Below are positions 8,327 to 13,070 of a stretch of DNA of 13,070 bases, piece by piece. The notes below the pieces were generated by a model. That model was not told the DNA's origin. It saw only the letters and a list, made by a program, of their open reading frames with translations, and searched no databases. The DNA comes from Oscillospiraceae bacterium. GTDB taxonomy: Bacteria; Bacillota; Clostridia; Oscillospirales; Ruminococcaceae. Location: NCBI GenBank assembly GCA_020024235.1, contig JAHHUA010000039.1, positions 1-13,070 of the forward strand. The letters run 5' to 3'. The number at the start of each line of letters is the position of its first letter. Within the stretch, counting starts at the first letter, position 1. A program made the position numbers and the translations under genes.

Positions 8327-8342
8327 ATTATAATATTATAAT
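8327..8342. repeat. 16-bp perfect AT-only palindrome between leuS and its terminator
   Basis: The sequence ATTATAATATTATAAT reads the same on both strands. Its core, TTATAAT directly joined to ATTATAA, equals the two half-sites of the PerR box consensus (TTATAATnATTATAA) but lacks the single central base. It lies 36 bases after the leuS stop and upstream of the hairpin at 8351, not in an obvious promoter. In DNA this AT-rich, chance is a real alternative, so no function is assigned. Confidence 0.4.
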
Positions 8343-8350
8343 AATGTTAA

Positions 8351-8383
8351 AAAAGTGGCATTTGTCATATAAATGCCACTTTT
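8351..8383 (+). terminator. Hairpin terminator after leuS
   Basis: The arms AAAAGTGGCATTT (8351-8363) and AAATGCCACTTTT (8371-8383) are perfectly complementary over 13 bp, with a 7-base loop GTCATAT. The stem is GC-rich in its middle and closes in an A-run/T-run, the usual intrinsic terminator shape, though the T-run is only four bases before AGA. It lies 60 bases after the leuS stop and is the likely end of the long smc-leuS operon. The A-run on the left means it could also work on the opposite strand. Confidence 0.75.
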
Positions 8384-8433
8384 AGACTTATATAAAAAAA
8401 TATGAATATAGGGAAAAGAGTGATTGAAATATT

Positions 8434-9165
8434 ATGAAAAAAGCGTTAAAATTTTTATCTATAACATATCTTATCAGTTGGATTTCTTGGTTTTTGCTGG
8501 CATTACTTTTAAAATTTGATATAATTAATCAAGGATTTATCTATGGAGCATTATTTATGCTGGGTGGTTTTGGACCTACTATTGCCACAATAATATGCCT
8601 TGAGGATAAATCATTTAAATCTGTATTAAATTACATATTTCATACAAAAAAAGATGGAATAAAATATTTTCTGATTTTATCTTTGTTATTTATTGGTATT
8701 ATGGGTGCAACACAGGGTTTAAATCAAGAAATACCACCTTTTACAATACCGATTATAATTATTTCAGCAACATTAATCGGAGGAGGAAATGAGGAATTAG
8801 GCTGGCGAGGTATGCTTGAACCTGTTTTGCAAACCAGGTTTCCATATATCACATCTGTTATTATTACAGGTATATTTTGGGTTTGCTGGCATATTCCAAT
8901 GTGGTTTATTGAAGGCAGTACACAACAGAATATACCTTTTTATCTGTTTTTTATACAGGGAATACTTCTGAGTTTTTGGTTATCCTGTGTTTATAAAAAA
9001 ACAAATTCTGTATTTTTGTGTATGGTTTTTCATGGACTTGCCAATACCTTGTTGTCCGTATTTAAAATAGAAGTAAACTTTTTGCTGATAACAGGATATT
9101 TAGCTTTGACAATGCTTTCTCTGTATATGGTTTACCAAAATAAAACAGTTAAAAGTGAGGTTTAA
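8434..9165 (+). CDS. CPBP-family intramembrane glutamic/metallo-endopeptidase homologue
   Basis: A 243-residue polytopic membrane protein of the CPBP (CAAX protease and bacteriocin-processing, Abi) family. The three family motifs are present: EExxxR as EELGWR (Glu120, Glu121, Arg125), FxxxxH as FWVCWH (Phe148, His153), and the late FHGLANT (His200, Asn204). About seven hydrophobic segments are visible, near 7-27, 35-55, 78-93, 103-117, 138-158, 168-186 and 213-234. In bacteria this family includes bacteriocin self-immunity and protein-processing proteins, but the substrate is usually unknown, and no bacteriocin-like small gene is seen beside this one. The ribosome binding site is weak (GGGAAAAGAG at 8411-8420). 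It follows the leuS terminator, so it should have its own promoter, which I could not fix with confidence. The next gene starts 5 bases after its stop, which implies co-transcription. Confidence 0.9.
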   Translation: MKKALKFLSITYLISWISWFLLALLLKFDIINQGFIYGALFMLGGFGPTIATIICLEDKSFKSVLNYIFHTKKDGIKYFLILSLLFIGIMGATQGLNQEIPPFTIPIIIISATLIGGGNEELGWRGMLEPVLQTRFPYITSVIITGIFWVCWHIPMWFIEGSTQQNIPFYLFFIQGILLSFWLSCVYKKTNSVFLCMVFHGLANTLLSVFKIEVNFLLITGYLALTMLSLYMVYQNKTVKSEV

Positions 9166-9170
9166 ATTTT

Positions 9171-9722
9171 ATGCTTTATCACACATCTTCAAAAGGCGGA
9201 ATAAAGGTTCTTCAGCCCCATATATCCTCTCATAAAAAACCATATATCTATGCTTTAAATAATATGGTTACAAGTTTAATTTTCGGAGCAAATCATTCGG
9301 ATTTTGATTTTATTATAGATGAAGAAAATGGCATACCTGTGATTTTTGAATGTTATCCCAAGGCTTTTGAAGAAATTTTCAAAGGTAAAAGCTGTTATAT
9401 TTATGAAGTACATGAAAAAGGTTTTAAAAATAATATTACAGGGTGGGAACCTGAATTTGTTTCCGAAAATCCGGTAAAAACAGAGAAGGAAGCTTATATC
9501 TCTGATTTATATGCTAAACTGATTGAAGAAGAAAATCGGGGAAATTTAAAAATAAATTTTTATGAAGATACAAAGGAATATAAACAGATTATAAAAGAAC
9601 ATATTGAAGATAGACTTATCCGTTTTAATATGCTCTCAACGGCAAAAGAAAATCCCAAACTTATGAAGTATTTCAGTGATATAATAATAAATTTAACAGA
9701 AACAGAAAACCTGTCGAATTAA
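9171..9722 (+). CDS. Uncharacterised protein, possibly ADP-ribosyltransferase-like at the N-terminus
   Basis: I do not firmly recognise this 183-residue cytosolic-looking protein; it has no signal peptide or membrane segment. It opens LYHTSSKGGIKVLQPHISSH, then PYIYALNNMVTSLIFGA (24-40), a mixed alpha/beta middle, YIYEVHEKGF (76-85), EFVSENPVKT (95-104) and a charged helical C-terminal third with EHIEDRLIRFNML. The N-terminal two-thirds loosely recall the layout of small ADP-ribosyltransferases such as Arr: an early 'YH(G/T)(T/S)' strand, a 'vYa' strand followed by a helix, and a late strand ending in Ser-acidic (Ser98-Glu99). This would give candidate residues His4, Tyr27 and Glu99, but this is inference from pattern only. 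The start is supported by GTGAGG at 9155-9160, inside the end of the protease gene. The last codons overlap the terminator hairpin. The pairing with the CPBP protease suggests one transcript; a shared function is not shown. Confidence 0.8.
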   Translation: MLYHTSSKGGIKVLQPHISSHKKPYIYALNNMVTSLIFGANHSDFDFIIDEENGIPVIFECYPKAFEEIFKGKSCYIYEVHEKGFKNNITGWEPEFVSENPVKTEKEAYISDLYAKLIEEENRGNLKINFYEDTKEYKQIIKEHIEDRLIRFNMLSTAKENPKLMKYFSDIIINLTETENLSN

Positions 9723-9740
9723 TTTTCGACAGGTTTTCTG
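9703..9740. terminator. Bidirectional hairpin terminator shared by converging genes
   Basis: The arms CAGAAAACCTGTCGAA (9703-9718) and TTCGACAGGTTTTCTG (9725-9740) form a perfect 16-bp stem with the 6-base loop TTAATT. The hairpin includes the last codons and the TAA (9720-9722) of the rightward 183-residue gene and lies 8 bases beyond the stop of the leftward membrane-protein gene. T-rich DNA follows on the right (ATTTTCTTTATTTT), and on the other strand the stem itself ends in a T-run, so it can plausibly stop transcription in both directions. Confidence 0.85.
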
Positions 9741-9748
9741 CATTTTCT

Positions 9749-10942
9749 TTATTTTAAAATAGGATGTTCCGGGGAAGCATAATCATCTGTTACAGTGGAT
9801 AAATCTTTTTTTCGGAGATTGTGATTTACAATTCTTCTTATAAGATTATAAATAACGGCAAATGTGGGAACACCGATAAACATACCTAAAACTCTCATTG
9901 TGCCGCCAAAGAATAAAATTGCAAATATAACCCAAAATGGAGAAAGTCCGGTAGATTCCCCTAAAATCTTAGGTCCTAAAATATTTCCGTCAAACTGCTG
10001 CAAAATAAGTACAAAAATTACAAAAACTAAAGCTTTTGAAGGACTGTCCATTAAAATAATAAGTGTTGAAGGAATAGCACCGATAAAAGGACCGAAATAT
10101 GGTATAACATTAGTGATACCTACTAACAAACTTACCAGCATGGCAGACGGTATTCTGAGTATGGACATACCTGCAAAACAAATAATACCGATAATTAATG
10201 AATCCAGTATTTTACCAGAAATAAATCCACTGAAAATATCATTGCCTTCATGGGTAAGTTTAATAAGAAAATCCACTTTATCTTTTTTGATAACAGAATA
10301 ACAGATTTTTTTAATCTGAGAAATAAATTGTTCTTTTCCAGCCAGTAAATAGATTGCAATAATAATACCGAATATAAAATTAAAAATACCTTTTGAAAAT
10401 TTAACTGTGGCATTTACAATATGTGGTGCTGCTGAGGAAATCATATCATAAATACTCATCAAAATTTCAGTTAATCTTGCAGTGATTTTATCGGTAATAT
10501 CTTTCGGAATATCATTAAAAGGAATTATACTTTCCAAATTTGCAATATGTGAGTCAATATTATTTACAAAAGTCAGGGTTTGGTTGGCAAGGTTTGAAAT
10601 GCTGTTTCCAACTTCGGGAATTACTATCCAAAACATAATTCCCACAATAATAAAGGCAGTTAAATAAGTAAATAAGATTGCCCAGGAGCGTTTGTTTTTA
10701 GGTTTTGATTTTTTAAATAGTTTATCAACAACTTTGCTTTCAAAAAATTTAAGCATGGGGTTAAGGATATAAGCAATAGCAAAGCCATATAGTATAGGAG
10801 CTATCAATGTAAAAAATACTCCTAATTTACTGGTTACAAAATTTAGATTATTAATAAAAAATCCGAAAAACACCACTGAAGCCAGTGTTATAAATGTATA
10901 AACGGCAATAGTTGTGTATTTTTTGTTCCATTCTATTTTCAT
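9749..10942 (-). CDS. AI-2E transporter family (PerM/TqsA-like) membrane protein
   Basis: A 397-residue polytopic inner-membrane protein of the AI-2E family exporters (former DUF20/UPF0118). Members have been linked to autoinducer-2 export (TqsA) or sodium/proton antiport, but most are of unknown substrate, and nothing here identifies one. Hydrophobic segments lie near 10-32, 40-60, 87-108, 185-202, 245-262, 266-298, 303-316 and 335-372. The family-conserved C-terminal half is clear: FISGKILDSLIIGIICF from 240, ITNVIPYFGPFIGAIPS at 276-292, QQFDGNILGPKILGESTGLS at 315-334 and GVPTFAVIYN at 357-366. The less conserved soluble loop of about 110-180 separates the two halves, as in the family. 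It starts 27 bases after the ABC-F stop, with GAAAGAGAAG at 10951-10960 as a modest ribosome binding site, and is likely the second gene of that leftward operon. Confidence 0.93.
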   Translation of the reverse strand: MKIEWNKKYTTIAVYTFITLASVVFFGFFINNLNFVTSKLGVFFTLIAPILYGFAIAYILNPMLKFFESKVVDKLFKKSKPKNKRSWAILFTYLTAFIIVGIMFWIVIPEVGNSISNLANQTLTFVNNIDSHIANLESIIPFNDIPKDITDKITARLTEILMSIYDMISSAAPHIVNATVKFSKGIFNFIFGIIIAIYLLAGKEQFISQIKKICYSVIKKDKVDFLIKLTHEGNDIFSGFISGKILDSLIIGIICFAGMSILRIPSAMLVSLLVGITNVIPYFGPFIGAIPSTLIILMDSPSKALVFVIFVLILQQFDGNILGPKILGESTGLSPFWVIFAILFFGGTMRVLGMFIGVPTFAVIYNLIRRIVNHNLRKKDLSTVTDDYASPEHPILK

Positions 10943-10969
10943 TTGAATTACTTCTCTTTCATAATAAAA

Positions 10970-12901
10970 TTACTCAGGTATTAAGTCACTTATTTCTGTC
11001 CAGCGTTCATAGTGTTTATCCAATAAAGTTCTAAGATTTTCCACTTTCAAACATACTTCGTTTAATTTTTCATAATCTGCTGCAAGTTCCGGTGATGCTA
11101 TGTCCTCCTCCAATCGGGATATGAGATTTTCCGTTTCTTCTATTGTTGTTTCAAGCTGTGTTTTTTCACGGCGCAAAGCAGCTAACAAACTTCTTTGTTC
11201 CCGTGATTTATTGTAGCCTGTTTTAGCGGCAGAATCGATTTTTGCATTTTTTATTGTTTCTGTTTGTTCTTTTTTGGTTTCCTGATTTTTTTGTTGTTCA
11301 AGGTAATAGTAATAATTGCCCTTATATTCGGTTTTTCCGTCAGAAGTTATTTCCACGATTTTAGTGGGAACCTTGGATAAAAGATAACGGTCATGAGATA
11401 CCATTATTATTGTCCCGGTAAATTCATTTAATGCTTTATCCAAAACTTCTTTGGTATTTAAGTCCAAATGGTTAGTAGGTTCGTCCAAAATAAGAACATT
11501 ACCTTTTTCCATCATAATAAGGGCAAATTTAAGTTTTGCTCTCTCACCTCCCGAAAGTTTACTAACGGGTTTATAACATTCTTCTCCTGTAATCAGGACA
11601 CTTCCAAGAATATTCCTGATTTCGGTTTCATATACAGAAGGATATCTGTCCCAAATCTCGTTTAATGCTGTTTTTTCAAAATTTAAATCTCCGTTTTCCT
11701 GGTCAAAATAAGAAATTTTAACATTTTTTCCCCATTTGATATTTCCGCTGTCAATGGGTATAATATCTTGTATGGCTTTTAAAAAAGAGGATTTTCCCAC
11801 TCCGTTTTCTCCGATTAAAGCCACTTTTTCTCCACGCATTACATCTAATTCAAAATGCTGCATCAGCTTTCGTCTGTCATTTTCAGAGCCTACGGAAAGA
11901 CATAAATCATTAACATGGAGAATATCTTTGACAGGCTCGATTTTGTAGTCAAAACGGAGTTTGGCTTTTTTGGCAGGGGCAGGAGGTTTTTCCACAAGTT
12001 CCATTTTTTCCAATGTTTTTCTGCGGCTTTTAGCCATGTTTGAAGTAGAAGCTCTGGTAAGGTTTTTATCCACATAGTCCTCTAATTTTTTAATTTCCGA
12101 TTGCTGAGAATCATAAACCTTCTGCATTCTGGCAATTCGTTCGTCTTTAAGGGTCAGATACTGTGTATAGTTTCCCGGATAGCGATACATTTTGTGATCT
12201 TCTATTTCACACATTGATGTAACAAGGTTATCAAGAAAAAATCGGTCATGAGAAACTATTAACAAAGCACCTTTGTAAGTTTTCAGATAATCCTCCAGCC
12301 AGGTGAGAGTTTTAAAATCAAGGTGGTTGGTAGGTTCATCTAAGATTAGAAGTTTTGGTTCTTCTAATAGAAGTTTACACAGAGCAAGCCTTGTTTTTTC
12401 TCCGCCACTCAATGTGGATATAACCGTATCAGAGGGCTTATCAGAAAATCCCATACCAGTTAGTATTTTGTTTATCTTAACATTTATATTGTAACCGTCC
12501 TTTGCATCTACAAAGGCTTGCAGCTCATTATAGCGGGAAAGAGCGTCAGTGTATTCAGATGTATTTTGGGGGATTTTGCTCATATCCGCAAAAAGTCTGT
12601 TCATGCTTTCCATGGCTTTGTTTACATCATTAAAAACAGACTGCATTTCTTTTTCAATGGTAGAGGAGGAGTTAAGCCCACTGTTTTGTTTTAAAAAACC
12701 CATGGAAAAATTACTGCCTAAATTCTTTGTGCCGGATTCAAAATCCAAGCTGCCTTCTATTATGTTTAGCAGTGTGGATTTTCCTGCACCGTTTATTCCT
12801 ATAAGTCCGATTCTGTCATTATCTTCTATTACAAGATTTATATTTTCAAGTATAAGTGTTGCACCATAATATTTTGATATATCATTAAGTGAAATAAGCA
12901 T
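10970..12901 (-). CDS. ABC-F family translation ATPase, YdiF-type
   Basis: A 643-residue soluble protein with two ABC ATPase domains and no membrane segments, as expected for ABC-F factors that bind the ribosomal E site and act on stalled or slow translation. The first domain has Walker A GINGAGKST at 35-43, signature LSGGEKTRL at 164-172 and LLILDEPTNHLD at 184-195. The second has GENGVGKSS at 364-372, LSGGERAKL at 449-457 and LILDEPTNHLD at 470-480. Both catalytic Glu residues of the Walker B motifs are present, followed by VSHDR switches at 216-220 and 501-505. The linker (about 240-325) carries the basic segment LTRASTSNMAKSRRKTLEKM, as in Bacillus subtilis YdiF, and residues 565-640 form a C-terminal coiled coil. 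The length also matches YdiF (about 640). The very short leader, with no room for an attenuator, argues against an inducible antibiotic-resistance ABC-F. The ribosome binding site AAAGAGG (12915-12909) lies 7 bases before the ATG. Confidence 0.94.
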   Translation of the reverse strand: MLISLNDISKYYGATLILENINLVIEDNDRIGLIGINGAGKSTLLNIIEGSLDFESGTKNLGSNFSMGFLKQNSGLNSSSTIEKEMQSVFNDVNKAMESMNRLFADMSKIPQNTSEYTDALSRYNELQAFVDAKDGYNINVKINKILTGMGFSDKPSDTVISTLSGGEKTRLALCKLLLEEPKLLILDEPTNHLDFKTLTWLEDYLKTYKGALLIVSHDRFFLDNLVTSMCEIEDHKMYRYPGNYTQYLTLKDERIARMQKVYDSQQSEIKKLEDYVDKNLTRASTSNMAKSRRKTLEKMELVEKPPAPAKKAKLRFDYKIEPVKDILHVNDLCLSVGSENDRRKLMQHFELDVMRGEKVALIGENGVGKSSFLKAIQDIIPIDSGNIKWGKNVKISYFDQENGDLNFEKTALNEIWDRYPSVYETEIRNILGSVLITGEECYKPVSKLSGGERAKLKFALIMMEKGNVLILDEPTNHLDLNTKEVLDKALNEFTGTIIMVSHDRYLLSKVPTKIVEITSDGKTEYKGNYYYYLEQQKNQETKKEQTETIKNAKIDSAAKTGYNKSREQRSLLAALRREKTQLETTIEETENLISRLEEDIASPELAADYEKLNEVCLKVENLRTLLDKHYERWTEISDLIPE

Positions 12902-12932
12902 AAAATAACCTCTTTATATTTATAATAAATAT

Positions 12933-12961
12933 ATTCTATCAGATATTTTTAACATATGCAA
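12933..12961 (-). promoter_or_regulatory. Probable sigma-A promoter of the leftward ABC-F operon
   Basis: On the minus strand a -35 TTGCAT (12961-12956) and a -10 TAGAAT (12938-12933) are separated by exactly 17 bases. A TG one base upstream of the -10 gives an extended -10 element. The -10 matches 5 of 6 consensus bases and the -35 only the leading TTG. Transcription would begin near 12926, leaving a leader of about 25 bases with the AAAGAGG ribosome binding site in it. The DNA is very AT-rich, so chance matches are possible. Confidence 0.55.
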
Positions 12962-13039
12962 TATGAAAAAAACAGTGTAAAATAATGAATTATTAAAAAA
13001 TAATAGGTGAAAATTTAAAAAATTTATAATAAAACTTAA

Positions 13040-13068
13040 TTGTGTAATATTACAAATAGTCGTATTAT
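13040..13068 (+). promoter_or_regulatory. Possible rightward promoter with palindrome in its spacer
   Basis: TTGTGT (13040-13045) and TATTAT (13063-13068) are 17 bases apart, as in a sigma-A promoter facing out of the window. The perfect 12-bp palindrome TGTAATATTACA (13043-13054) overlaps the -35 and the spacer, where an operator could sit. The downstream gene is outside the window, and the matches to consensus are modest (3/6 and 5/6), so this is tentative. The rest of 12902-13070 shows no gene. Confidence 0.25.
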
Positions 13069-13070
13069 AT

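Noticed and set aside
8345..8386. Short open frame of 13 codons (MLKKWHLSYK...) that could be a small peptide gene near the CPBP protease
   Set aside because: It is simply the terminator hairpin read as codons, without a ribosome binding site placed for it beyond chance.
8362..8396. Promoter for the CPBP gene made from TTGTCA (8362-8367) and a TATA-like -10 near 8389
   Set aside because: The spacing to any good -10 is about 20-21 bases, and the -35 would be in the loop of the terminator hairpin. No confident promoter was found in 8384-8433.
9864..10301. 145-codon plus-strand open frame inside the AI-2E-family gene
   Set aside because: It is antisense to the conserved C-terminal half of the transporter; its Pro/Ile/Lys-rich translation resembles no known protein.
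12549..12869. 106-codon plus-strand open frame opposite the start of the ABC-F gene
   Set aside because: The opposite strand encodes the well-conserved first ABC domain. The translation is low-complexity Ser/Phe/Leu typical of antisense shadows.
12902..12932. Translational attenuator or leader peptide upstream of the ABC-F gene, as in inducible antibiotic-resistance ABC-F genes
   Set aside because: The leader predicted from the promoter is only about 25 bases, with no stem-loop and no short upstream open frame.

Overview
The window looks like chromosomal DNA from a low-GC (roughly one-third G+C by eye) Gram-positive anaerobe, most likely a member of the Clostridia. The evidence is the AT-rich codon use, strong AGGAGG-type ribosome binding sites, a TTG start, the gene order smc-ftsY and yhbY-nadD-yqeK-rsfS-leuS that is typical of Bacillota, and a YdiF-type ABC-F ATPase. 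The species cannot be named from this sequence.

Bases 1-8291 (+ strand) are one dense housekeeping operon with gaps of about 11-24 bases and one overlap: smc (5' end outside the window), ftsY, rdgB (start nested in the end of ftsY), yhbY, a fused nadD-yqeK gene, rsfS (TTG start) and leuS. The genes link chromosome condensation (SMC), co-translational membrane targeting (FtsY), nucleotide-pool cleaning (RdgB, YqeK domain), NAD synthesis (NadD domain), ribosome assembly and silencing (YhbY, RsfS) and leucyl-tRNA charging (LeuS). The run ends at a 13-bp perfect hairpin at 8351-8383.

Bases 8434-9722 (+ strand) form a two-gene unit between two hairpins: a CPBP-family intramembrane protease homologue and a 183-residue protein I cannot assign. 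The second protein has a faint resemblance to small ADP-ribosyltransferase folds. This is the only part of the window that looks accessory and is the best place to look for something undescribed.

Bases 9749-12901 (- strand) are a second operon, transcribed leftwards: a YdiF-type ABC-F translation ATPase followed 27 bases later by an AI-2E/PerM-family membrane protein. A plausible extended -10 promoter lies 31 bases upstream of the ABC-F start. The leftward operon and the rightward pair converge on one perfect 16-bp hairpin at 9703-9740, which can serve both directions. Bases 12902-13070 hold that promoter and AT-rich DNA with a small palindrome, with no gene visible.

Most of the window is ordinary core genome. 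The points worth a second look are the NadD-YqeK fusion, the acidic C-terminal tail of FtsY overprinted by the rdgB start, the unassigned protein next to the CPBP protease, and the shared hairpin that overlaps a stop codon. No RNA genes, insertion sequences, CRISPR arrays or riboswitches were seen.
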